Notes under the pieces: model-generated
Seen by the model: only the letters and a program-made list of their open reading frames with translations
Databases searched by the model: none
What the model was told of the DNA's origin: nothing
Shown: one piece after another, positions 5,559-11,750 of the stretch
Layout of the letters: each line of letters opens with the position of its first letter
Position numbering within the stretch: position 1 is the stretch's first letter
Source of the DNA: Acidobacteriaceae bacterium
GTDB taxonomy: Bacteria > Acidobacteriota > Terriglobia > Terriglobales > SbA1
Reading direction: 5' to 3'
NCBI GenBank assembly: GCA_003136335.1
Contig: PLEA01000340.1
Location: 1,318-13,067 of the forward strand
DNA: 11,750 bases
Translations under genes and position numbers: made by a program

Positions 5559-7943
5559 ATGTTGCTTGTGAACCCGGCTTTAATGTATGGGATTGGCGAA
5601 CCGAAGAAACGGCCCAAGCTCGTTCTGGCGCTGGTGTTGATGGGCTACTGTTTATTCCTGGCAGGCTGCAGTGGATTTTCAACTGGTTCGAACGCGTCGT
5701 CTCAAACACCTTCACAACCGGTTTCCACGCAAACCGTACTGCCCAGTGCAACGGTCGGGAGCAGCTATCATACGGTGCTGTCGGTCAGCGGCGGGCAGGC
5801 TCCGTATATCTTTGCTTTGAGTCAAGGGGAGTTGCCGCCGGGATTGGTTCTCAACCCGTTGATCGGCAGCCTTTCTGGAATTCTGACTCAGGCGGGAACT
5901 TTTAAGTTCACGATTACGATTACCAGCGAACCGGTGGTTGGCCCCAGGGGCGGCCCCCGCGATCTTGCTGCTGCGGTTGGGCGCACCTATACGATGACGG
6001 TTTCTACGGGCAACAACCGCGCTGTCACAGTTCAGATTTCGCCATTAGATCCGTCGATTGCGGCTGGCGGGAAGATCCAGTTCGCCGCGGCGGTAAGCAA
6101 CACCAGTAACACAGCGGTTACCTGGTCGGCGAGTGCAGGGACTATCTCTTCCAGCGGATTATTCACAGCACCCAGCACGAGCAGCGCGCAGCCGATCACG
6201 GTCATGGCCAGCAATGCAGAGCAGAGCACTGCGAAGGCAAGCACTGGGGTCACGATTACGACTGCACCGATTACGACTCCACCCACGAGCTCCCCGTTTG
6301 TAATTACTACTTCCAGTGTGCCTCCTGCCGTGGTGGTCACACCTTACGCAGCATCGTTGGCTGCGAGCGGCGGACAACCTCCGTACCACTGGGGCGTCGC
6401 TTCGGGCTCCCTGCCTGCAGGCTTGCAATTGGGTGCGGGCACAGGAACCCTGTCTGGATCCTCCACCCAAGCCGGAACCTATACCTTTATCGTGCAGGGG
6501 ACGGATGCGGCCTCGCATACGGCGCAGCGGAGTCTTTCTCTGATCGTGTCGGCGGCGCCTCCGCCACCGGCGCCCGCGAGCAATTGCGGGCCGCCGGCTT
6601 ACAACTGTTCCCGGAGCGACCTGCAGGTTGTTCAGGTGCCGTCGACTCCGCCCAACATGGGCGGCCTTTTAGGCGCGAACACGATCGTTACCGACCCCAA
6701 CTTTGGCAACCGCATCGTGCGGGTTACGGATGGGAATGTCGATCCCACCCCGGTCTATAAGAACCGTACTTACGAGACCGCTGCCAGCGGAAGCGCGGAT
6801 GATAATCTCTGGAACACAGACTCGACTCTTTTCATTGTGCAGGATACCGGCACAGGCGGTGTTCCGTACACCTTTGATCCGAGCACGTTCCAGGCGGGCA
6901 GGCTTTATGCCTCAAGCTTTCCCGCTACCAATGGAATGAAACTGCCGGGTGGCGGCATTTGGAGCCACGTGAACCCGAACATTCTTTATACCTACTCAGG
7001 AACTGTCATCAACAAGTACGACTTCACGGACCGAATGAATCCGCCATCTCCGCAAGCAGTCTATGACTTCACGAGCAGTCCCAATTGTCTGCCGGCAGGG
7101 TTCACGGTAACCTGGGATACCGTGGGTGGTGTGAGCGGCGATGACAGCGTCTTTGGCATGGGATATTCCAATGCCGGGTCCCAGGAAACGGGCGTCTACG
7201 TGGTTGCCTACAAGGCCGGAAGCGGTTGCAGCGTGTTGAATACGCAGACCGGGCAAGTGAGTGGCGATTGGGGAGCGTCGGGCACGATCAACATAGCGGA
7301 TCGCTGGACGATCCACAACGTGAAGATGTCAAAGGACGGGAACTGGATGATCATCTCCAGCAACATCTGCACGTCGTCGAGTTGCTCTCAGAATCCCTAC
7401 TTCTGGCAGATCGGGACCACGAACGTGAGTTCCTGCGGGGTAGGGGGCTACTGCGGCGGCCACTTCACTGAGGGCTACACGCACTGGGTCAATAACAACA
7501 ACTCGTCGCCATGGGCAAGCCAGGTAATCCGCGCATTCGCCACGCCAACGGTTGCTAGTCTCCTAACAACGCAGACGCCCCCTTCATCGGATTGGGCGAT
7601 GGACCAGCACCAGTCGTGGAACAACGTGCAGCCTGGGGATTCCCTGCCGCTGCTATCGACCACATGCACCGTTACTAGCCCGTTTACCGCTCCGTGGGAC
7701 AATGAAATTATTGGTATCGCGCCGGACGGCAGCGGGAAGACATGGCGATTCGCTCATAACTTCATTTCTACCCGCTCGCTCAACTTCAGTACCCAAATCG
7801 GCATTGGCACGGTTTCGCAGGATGGGAAGTTCTTCCTCTTCTCGTCCGACTGGATGGGTAACCTTGGGTCCGAGTCAGGGGCGGCAACCTGCACCCTCGG
7901 CAGCGACTGTCGCGGCGACGTTTTTGTCGTCGAATTGAAGTAG
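5559..7943 (+). CDS. Putative lipoprotein with Ig-like (He_PIG and Big-like) domains and an uncharacterised C-terminal region
   Basis: The gene encodes 794 residues. The N-terminus has KKRPK, a hydrophobic stretch and the lipobox LAGC ending at Cys37, so it should be a lipid-anchored envelope or surface protein. Residues about 60-125 form a putative Ig domain of the He_PIG type (GGQAPYIFALSQGELPPGL, then GSLSGILTQAGTFKFTI). Residues about 156-229 resemble a bacterial Ig-like Big domain (ISPLDPSIAAGGKIQFAA, then VTWSASAGTISSSGLFTAP). A second He_PIG unit covers about 254-332, followed by a proline-rich linker (AAPPPPAPA). The remaining 450 residues (342-794) begin NCGPPAYNC and hold several cysteine pairs and Asp/Gly-rich turns. 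They look like an extracellular beta-rich, possibly propeller-like domain that I cannot name. The start ATG 5559 has GAGGGA at 5547-5552 with a 6-nt gap; ATG 5583 would keep the lipobox but lacks such a site. The gene stands alone and ends at a palindrome cluster. Confidence 0.85.
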   Translation: MLLVNPALMYGIGEPKKRPKLVLALVLMGYCLFLAGCSGFSTGSNASSQTPSQPVSTQTVLPSATVGSSYHTVLSVSGGQAPYIFALSQGELPPGLVLNPLIGSLSGILTQAGTFKFTITITSEPVVGPRGGPRDLAAAVGRTYTMTVSTGNNRAVTVQISPLDPSIAAGGKIQFAAAVSNTSNTAVTWSASAGTISSSGLFTAPSTSSAQPITVMASNAEQSTAKASTGVTITTAPITTPPTSSPFVITTSSVPPAVVVTPYAASLAASGGQPPYHWGVASGSLPAGLQLGAGTGTLSGSSTQAGTYTFIVQGTDAASHTAQRSLSLIVSAAPPPPAPASNCGPPAYNCSRSDLQVVQVPSTPPNMGGLLGANTIVTDPNFGNRIVRVTDGNVDPTPVYKNRTYETAASGSADDNLWNTDSTLFIVQDTGTGGVPYTFDPSTFQAGRLYASSFPATNGMKLPGGGIWSHVNPNILYTYSGTVINKYDFTDRMNPPSPQAVYDFTSSPNCLPAGFTVTWDTVGGVSGDDSVFGMGYSNAGSQETGVYVVAYKAGSGCSVLNTQTGQVSGDWGASGTINIADRWTIHNVKMSKDGNWMIISSNICTSSSCSQNPYFWQIGTTNVSSCGVGGYCGGHFTEGYTHWVNNNNSSPWASQVIRAFATPTVASLLTTQTPPSSDWAMDQHQSWNNVQPGDSLPLLSTTCTVTSPFTAPWDNEIIGIAPDGSGKTWRFAHNFISTRSLNFSTQIGIGTVSQDGKFFLFSSDWMGNLGSESGAATCTLGSDCRGDVFVVELK

Positions 7944-7989
7944 GCCCGCGCGGGCCCGCGAATACCTCAGTCGTAGAACGCGGGCCCGC
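7944..7989. terminator. GC-rich palindrome cluster between convergent genes
   Basis: Directly after the stop TAG are two overlapping 12-bp palindromes, GCCCGCGCGGGC (7944-7955) and CGCGGGCCCGCG (7949-7960). A further copy, CGCGGGCCCGC (7979-7989), can pair perfectly over 11 bp with 7950-7960 around an 18-nt loop. It lies between two genes that run toward each other and could end transcription from both sides. There is no T-run, so an intrinsic terminator is not certain. Confidence 0.5.
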
Positions 7990-8018
7990 ACCGGCATTCG
8001 CAACCCGGCAATTGCCGC

Positions 8019-8777
8019 TCAGGCTCCCCCGGCCGACTCTCGTGGCTTCCTCAGCCTGCAGCGGACAATTGCCGTCAGGAACTCGCGGGTAACCCGGTTG
8101 TGCAGCGGCTTCATTCGCCGGATGGGGACGAGTTCCAATTCCTCGACAACAAATGGGCTGGTTTGGAGAATCTTTTCGAACCGCCGAATGGTCATCTGGT
8201 TCAACCCGCCCTCGACTTCACCAAACTTTCTGGCTCCGTCGGTCTTGAACTGAGCACGCCATCGAATGAGCGCCTCCTCCTTCAGGACAATGTGGGCCCA
8301 GGGAAAAACCGAGAACAAATGGCCGCCCAGCGGGTGATACCAGGTGGGGCCGAAGCTGACGAAGGCGCAGCCGCCCGGTTCGAGCAATGAATACATGGTC
8401 TGCAAGACCGCGCCGGGTTCCGCAAAATGTTCGAAGGAGTCGAGGGAAACGATGACCTCTACCGGACTGGCCACGGAGGTGACGAACTCGCACTTGGCGG
8501 CGACTCCGGCCTTCTCTGCCTGCTCCCGCCCAAGCTGCAACCACTTCTCTCCCATGTCGAGACCGATGACGCGCCTGGCTCCGAGCAGGGCCATCTCCTT
8601 CACCTCCACGCCGGGACCGCAGCCGAAATCGAGGACTACTTTGTCCTTGATTTCCGATTCGATTCCGGGCAACAGAATCCGCAGCTTGCTTTTGCCTTCG
8701 TAAGCTTCACCACCCATTGTGGAAGGAACCTGGGGAGCAATCAGGCGCAGGAGGTGATACTGAAGCGCGGCAAGCAT
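8019..8777 (-). CDS. Class I SAM-dependent methyltransferase
   Basis: A 252-residue protein with a complete Rossmann-type methyltransferase core. Motif I is VLDFGCGPG at 48-56. The acidic residue that binds the SAM ribose is Asp74 in IGLDMG. A motif like those before the active site, VSLDSFEHF, is at 110-118, and LLEPGG at 131-136 starts the following strand. The pattern (LDSFEHF, then the phrase GPTWYHPLGGH) resembles Methyltransf_11/23-type small-molecule or sugar methyltransferases; the substrate cannot be told from sequence. The C-terminal third has several basic residues (RRMKPLHNRVTREF). The ATG at 8777 has no clear Shine-Dalgarno and the frame stays open upstream, but no better start codon is seen. 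It is divergent from the polysaccharide deacetylase gene and convergent with the lipoprotein gene. A role in modifying a cell-surface glycan is a guess from these neighbours. Confidence 0.88.
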   Translation of the reverse strand: MLAALQYHLLRLIAPQVPSTMGGEAYEGKSKLRILLPGIESEIKDKVVLDFGCGPGVEVKEMALLGARRVIGLDMGEKWLQLGREQAEKAGVAAKCEFVTSVASPVEVIVSLDSFEHFAEPGAVLQTMYSLLEPGGCAFVSFGPTWYHPLGGHLFSVFPWAHIVLKEEALIRWRAQFKTDGARKFGEVEGGLNQMTIRRFEKILQTSPFVVEELELVPIRRMKPLHNRVTREFLTAIVRCRLRKPRESAGGA

Positions 8778-9088
8778 ACGGGGCAGCCTGATGATACAGA
8801 AGCGGAAGCGGGGATGTCGATCAAAACGGGCTGTGGGTAGTGGAATCAGTCTGACGTTGGAAGAGAAAAATCATGAACCAAAGGACACGAAGTTTCACGA
8901 AGGGATTGATTTGTAGGAGCTTCCTTCGTGTACCTTCGTGTCCTTTGTGGTAGTGGCCGTCAAATTGAGCCACAACCGGGCTGTGCTTTCCGAGAGAGCC
9001 GGGCCGCGAGGTCTTTACGAACTGTAGTAAAATCAGGTCTCTCGGAGAGTGAGGAAGCCGTTCATCGTTCGAGTATCCTCGATATGAA
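8778..9088. other. Divergent intergenic region between methyltransferase and deacetylase genes
   Basis: No gene is seen in these 311 bp. The region must hold the start signals of two divergent genes. It contains the hairpin repeat at 8878-8950 and an 8-bp inverted repeat CCGAGAGA/TCTCTCGG (8990-8997 with 9038-9045). TAAAAT at 9028-9033 is a 5/6 match to a -10 box for the deacetylase gene, but no matching -35 is visible. Confidence 0.45.
8878..8950. repeat. Imperfect palindromic repeat built of 'GACACGAAG' units
   Basis: The left arm (8878-8903) and right arm (8923-8950) are near reverse complements: each reads, in its own direction, CCA(CA)AAGGACACGAAG, then a few variable bases, then CACGAAGG. 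The 19-nt loop is 8904-8922. Each arm contains two CACGAAG units, so the element is both tandem and palindromic. It lies in a divergent intergenic gap, so it is not the terminator of either neighbour. It resembles dispersed palindromic intergenic repeats found in many GC-rich soil bacteria. Confidence 0.7.
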
Positions 9089-10132
9089 ATGTTGAGACCG
9101 GTCAAACTGGCAACTCTGGGCGTGCTTCGAGGCAGCGGGATTTTCAGGTGGGTGACGAACAGCCGTTGGCGCCAGCAGCGGCTTTTGATCCTCTGCTACC
9201 ACGGTACCTCGCTCGAAGATGAGCATCTGTGGCGGCCCCAGCTTTATATTCAACCGCAAAAGCTGGAACAGCGCCTCGAGTCCCTGAAGACGGGACAATT
9301 TTCCGTGCTGCCTCTGGGTGAAGCTTTGCAGCGGCTTCGGGCTGGGACCCTGCCGCCGCGCAGCGTCGCACTGACCTTTGACGACGGCGGCTACGATTTC
9401 TTTCGGCAGGCTTATCCGTTATTAAAGCACTATGGTTTTCCGGTCAGCGTCTATCAGACCACCTACTACACATCGGTCGAGCGGCCGATCTTCAACCTGA
9501 TCTGTTCCTATATGCTGTGGATGCGGCGGGGCGAGGTCATTGCGGATGGCGAAAGTTTGGGCTTGCAAAAGCGGTTGGACTTGCGGAGCGAGGCTAGCCG
9601 CTCTGTCGTGGTGCAAGATCTGATTCAAAGCTCGGAGCGGGATCACAGAAGCGGATTGGAGAAGGATGAGATCGCAGCGCAACTGGCCCGAGTTCTGAAC
9701 ATTGATTATGACCGCCTTCGCGCAAAGCGAATCCTGCAGCTGATGAACCAGCGCGAATTGCAGGAAATCTCCCGCAACGGAGTTGAGGTTCAGCTGCACA
9801 CTCATCGTCACCGCACCCCGGAGGACGAAGCGCTATTCCGCAAGGAAATTCAGGAAAACCGCTCGACGATTCAGAAGGCAACGGCCACGGAGCCGGTTCA
9901 CTTCTGCTATCCCAGCGGGGTCTACCACCCGGCGTTCCTACCCTGGCTACGGAAGGAGAACGTGGTGTCTGCAACCACCTGCGACGTCGGCCTGGCCGGG
10001 CGTCGGAGCGAGAGCCTCTTGCTGCCGCGTTTCATCGACCATCAGAATCGTACCCAGCTTGAGTTCGAGAGCTGGATCACAGGAGTGGGCGATCTGCTGG
10101 CGGTGCGGCGGAAGGCGGCCGATCACCTTTAG
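9089..10132 (+). CDS. Polysaccharide deacetylase family protein (NodB/CE4 type)
   Basis: The 347-residue protein is predicted to remove acetyl groups from N-acetylated sugars in a metal-dependent reaction. NodB motif 1 is LTFDDGGYD at 95-103 (Asp98 as candidate base, Asp99 as metal ligand). Motif 2 is QLHTHRH at 235-241 (metal ligands His237 and His241). HFCYPSG at 271-277 corresponds to the motif-3 region. The distance from Asp99 to His237 is about 140 residues, against about 50 in compact NodB domains, so there is a large insertion rich in helical, charged sequence (about 140-225). No signal peptide is evident: the N-terminus is basic and only weakly hydrophobic, so it may act in the cytoplasm or use another route. 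ATG 9089 has no good Shine-Dalgarno; a short dyad TCGAG-TATC-CTCGA (9069-9082) occupies that position. A nearby flippase and DUF218 gene suggest a role in making a surface polysaccharide. Confidence 0.88.
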   Translation: MLRPVKLATLGVLRGSGIFRWVTNSRWRQQRLLILCYHGTSLEDEHLWRPQLYIQPQKLEQRLESLKTGQFSVLPLGEALQRLRAGTLPPRSVALTFDDGGYDFFRQAYPLLKHYGFPVSVYQTTYYTSVERPIFNLICSYMLWMRRGEVIADGESLGLQKRLDLRSEASRSVVVQDLIQSSERDHRSGLEKDEIAAQLARVLNIDYDRLRAKRILQLMNQRELQEISRNGVEVQLHTHRHRTPEDEALFRKEIQENRSTIQKATATEPVHFCYPSGVYHPAFLPWLRKENVVSATTCDVGLAGRRSESLLLPRFIDHQNRTQLEFESWITGVGDLLAVRRKAADHL

Positions 10133-10164
10133 TTGGCGGATTGTCATTCCGATAGGTCTCCGAT

Positions 10165-10246
10165 TGTCATTCCGAGCGGAGCGAGGAATCTGGGTTTGCG
10201 ACGGCACAGGCAGAAACCAAGATCCCTCGCTTTGCTCGGGATGACA
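10165..10246. repeat. 82-bp imperfect palindrome of the 'TGTCATTCCGAGC' type
   Basis: The left arm 10165-10191 and the right arm 10220-10246 match as reverse complements at about 23 of 27 positions, starting TGTCATTCCGAGC and ending GCTCGGGATGACA. The inner part continues the pairing more loosely (GGTTTGC with GCAGAAACC). It lies between convergent genes. Similar palindromes are scattered through the intergenic regions of acidobacterial genomes, as I recall; this is not checked here. It may also act as a bidirectional transcription end. Confidence 0.75.
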
Positions 10247-10252
10247 GCTTGA

Positions 10253-10314
10253 GTCGGGATAATAGGGCGAGTGGCGTCGGGATGACAGGGCGGATGATTC
10301 GAATGACAGGGCGA
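10253..10314. repeat. Three degenerate tandem copies of a 22-23-bp unit derived from the palindrome end
   Basis: Units start near 10253 (GTCGGGATAATAGGGCGAG), 10276 (GTCGGGATGACAGGGCGGA) and 10298 (TTCGAATGACAGGGCGAG). Each carries a version of the CGGGATGACAG end of the adjacent palindrome followed by GGCG. A further half-site, TTGTCATTCCGAT, lies at 10141-10153. The cluster fills the gap between the deacetylase and the DUF218 gene. Confidence 0.55.
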
Positions 10315-10321
10315 GAGGAGC

Positions 10322-10978
10322 CTACCGTCCTCCGAGCGCCGTCCAAATCAGCTTCGTGGTCTCCATGAGCCAGATCTTGGCAGACTGGCGGCGGCGCCAC
10401 CAGGGTTGTTGAAACTCGGGGTCGGCCACGCCATCGATCCAGAGATGAATGTTCGGCTCACGCCGGAGCACCCTTCTCCAGAGGATTCCGGCCCGTCGCG
10501 TGTGATAGTACGAGGTCACAATGGCAATCGCTTGCCAATGGCGCTCCTGAATGCACGGGATGACAGCCGCGGCTTCCTGCACGGTAGAATCCACGTCCCC
10601 GCCCATCTCACAAAAATCGACGCGGGCGGCCAGGTCGCTGCCGTAGGTCCGTTCGAGATAGGCCCGGGCAACCGGTGGGATGGACTCCCCCCAATAGGAT
10701 TCCTTGGGAACGCTAAGCAAGGCTCGGCCGGCAACCCCCCGACGCAGCAAGTCCATAGCCCCGGCGATGCGAGCCTTTTCGGCGGCAATCGAACCCTGTA
10801 GCACGATAGCCGCATCGACACGGTCCGGCGGTGAGTCGCTGGCGATTAAGAGGTCTCCGCCCCACACCAACAAGCAGACGACAACGACGATTGCCGCGGC
10901 GAGCAACCACCGCAGTACGCGGAATGAAGCCACGCGGGCCGAAGCTACGCGAGAAAGGGGCCTGGCGGGCGCTGACAT
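10322..10978 (-). CDS. Membrane-anchored YdcF/ElyC/SanA family (DUF218) protein
   Basis: A 218-residue protein with a basic N-terminus, one membrane helix at about 21-40 (VLRWLLAAAIVVVVCLLVWG) and a DUF218 domain from about 52 to 200. The family hallmarks are visible: DAAIVLQGS at 55-63 in place of the usual VLGGG strand, DVDSTVQEAA at 128-137 (conserved Glu135), and VTSYYHTRRA at 154-163. Family members such as SanA and ElyC affect the envelope or peptidoglycan lipid carrier supply, and homologues sit in exopolysaccharide clusters, but the reaction is not established. The start at 10978 was chosen because GGAG (10987-10990, complement) lies 8 nt upstream and the membrane helix follows. The frame extends to 11101, but the extra 41 residues are low-complexity and contain no signal. 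It is convergent with the deacetylase gene and divergent from the flippase gene. Confidence 0.82.
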   Translation of the reverse strand: MSAPARPLSRVASARVASFRVLRWLLAAAIVVVVCLLVWGGDLLIASDSPPDRVDAAIVLQGSIAAEKARIAGAMDLLRRGVAGRALLSVPKESYWGESIPPVARAYLERTYGSDLAARVDFCEMGGDVDSTVQEAAAVIPCIQERHWQAIAIVTSYYHTRRAGILWRRVLRREPNIHLWIDGVADPEFQQPWWRRRQSAKIWLMETTKLIWTALGGR

Positions 10979-11188
10979 CCCATAAACTCCGCAATACCGA
11001 AGCGGGCCGGGTGCTGGGCGCGACGGGTATTGCCCGAAAAGCGCCCCGATTCTAGCACGCGCACGAGCGGTTATCTGGACATAGACTACGCTTTGTGCCA
11101 ACCTGAAACCCGTGCGCTGGCAACAAACTCAGTTCGGCGATCCTGACAGCTTCTGCGCCACAGGTGCCACAGATCGGACCGAAGTGAA
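10979..11188. promoter_or_regulatory. Divergent intergenic region between DUF218 and flippase genes
   Basis: This 210-bp gap separates two divergent starts and should carry both promoters. The ribosome site for the DUF218 gene is GGAG (complement of 10987-10990). The flippase gene has only a weak purine run (GAAG, 11181-11184) before its ATG. No convincing -35/-10 pair or operator was recognised. Confidence 0.35.
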
Positions 11189-11750
11189 ATGAGCCTAAAA
11201 ACCCGGGCCCTGATCAATGTGGCCTCAAGTTGGGGCGGCTTAGGCGTAAACATCGCCGTCGGCTTCTTTCTCTATCCGTTTATCCTGCATCATCTCGGGG
11301 ATGAAGCATCAGGTCTGTGGACATTGATCTACTCCTTTACGGGCTACTACGGCATCTTCGACTTCGGCATCCGGTCTTCTCTGATCCGGTACGTGTCGAA
11401 GTTCCGGGCGACGGGAGACAAAGACGAACTGACGCGGCTGATCAACACCAGTCTTTTTACCTACACGTGTGTGGGGTTGTTTTTATTGATACCGACTACG
11501 TTGGTCGGTTTCTATGTGGACCGGATCTTCCGGATTCCACCCAATTTTTATTATGACGCCCGAATTTTGTTCCTGATGGTGGGATACGCCACGGCACTGG
11601 GTTTCCCCTTGGGCATCTCGGGGGGCGTCCTGGAGGGACTGCAAAGGTTCGACCTGATTAACTGGAGCAACATCATCACGACATTCGTGCGGGCGGCTCT
11701 GATCGTCTATGTTCTCAAACACGGCCTTGGGCTGCTCAGCGTAACCCTGA
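11189..11750 (+). CDS. Oligosaccharide flippase family protein (Wzx-like), N-terminal part
   Basis: The frame is open from ATG 11189 to the window edge, 187 codons without a stop, so the gene continues beyond the window. The translation begins MSLKTRALINVASSWGG, followed by alternating membrane helices and short loops: VAVGFFLYPFILHHLG-like and TLIYSFTGYYGIFDFG in the first 65 residues, a helix with TYTCVGLFLLIPTTLV near 100, and FLMVGYATALGFPLGI near 135. The phrase 'LG..A.GLW' followed by 'Y.GIFDFGI..S..RYVS' is typical of polysaccharide-export flippases of the MOP superfamily, which move lipid-linked oligosaccharides across the inner membrane. Charged loops contain RFRIPPNFYYDAR-like sequence and LEGLQRFD. 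The ribosome site is weak. Together with the deacetylase and DUF218 genes it suggests a surface-glycan locus that extends to the right. Confidence 0.88.
   Translation, partial: MSLKTRALINVASSWGGLGVNIAVGFFLYPFILHHLGDEASGLWTLIYSFTGYYGIFDFGIRSSLIRYVSKFRATGDKDELTRLINTSLFTYTCVGLFLLIPTTLVGFYVDRIFRIPPNFYYDARILFLMVGYATALGFPLGISGGVLEGLQRFDLINWSNIITTFVRAALIVYVLKHGLGLLSVTL

Noticed and set aside
8427..8840. A 137-codon + strand open frame
   Set aside because: It is antisense to the methyltransferase gene, which has complete SAM-binding motifs.
8821..9105. A 94-codon - strand open frame across the divergent gap
   Set aside because: It runs through the palindromic repeat and overlaps the deacetylase start; there are no protein features.
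10141..10314. CRISPR-like array in the repeat cluster
   Set aside because: The units are degenerate and partly inverted, spacers are not of regular length and no cas gene is nearby.
10406..10801. A 131-codon + strand open frame
   Set aside because: It is antisense to the DUF218 gene and lacks any family signature.
10979..11101. N-terminal extension of the DUF218 protein to a start at 11101
   Set aside because: The added 41 residues are Arg/Ala-rich, and the start at 10978 has a proper GGAG site and the expected membrane-helix distance.

Overview
The window looks like chromosomal DNA of a GC-rich soil or sediment bacterium, most likely an acidobacterium. This is inferred from the mix of an S53 (kumamolisin-type) peptidase, a fused ATP sulfurylase/APS kinase, an Ig-repeat lipoprotein and palindromic intergenic repeats of the 'TGTCATTCCGAGC' type. 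No rRNA, tRNA, CRISPR array, insertion sequence or phage gene was found. No marker in the window settles the taxonomy.

Left part (1-4157, all + strand): the 3' end of a secreted S53 peptidase is followed by a 15-bp perfect hairpin. After a 320-bp leader comes a tight three-gene operon: bifunctional ATP sulfurylase/APS kinase (773-2518), a TauE/SafE membrane transporter (2531-3301) and a CysQ-type PAP phosphatase (3303-4157). Together these would move a sulfur oxyanion across the membrane, activate sulfate to APS and PAPS, and remove the PAP left after PAPS is used. No APS or PAPS reductase and no sulfotransferase lies in the window.

Middle (4158-5558): a decayed stretch. It holds short hairpins, a start-less fragment of an unidentified small protein, and, in the same frame directly after its stop, the C-terminal half of a class I methyltransferase that has lost its SAM-binding motif I. 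This looks like a deletion junction between two broken genes. A further 350 bp have no convincing gene.

Right part (5559-11750): a large lipoprotein with Ig-like domains (+) converges on a SAM methyltransferase (-) across a GC-rich palindrome cluster. An imperfect hairpin repeat lies in the divergent gap to a polysaccharide deacetylase (+). That gene converges on a membrane-anchored DUF218/ElyC-SanA-YdcF protein (-) across a cluster of palindromic and tandem repeats. The window ends inside a Wzx-like oligosaccharide flippase (+). Deacetylase, DUF218 protein, methyltransferase and flippase together suggest the edge of an exopolysaccharide or cell-surface glycan locus. A link between the PAPS operon and sulfation of that glycan is possible but speculative.
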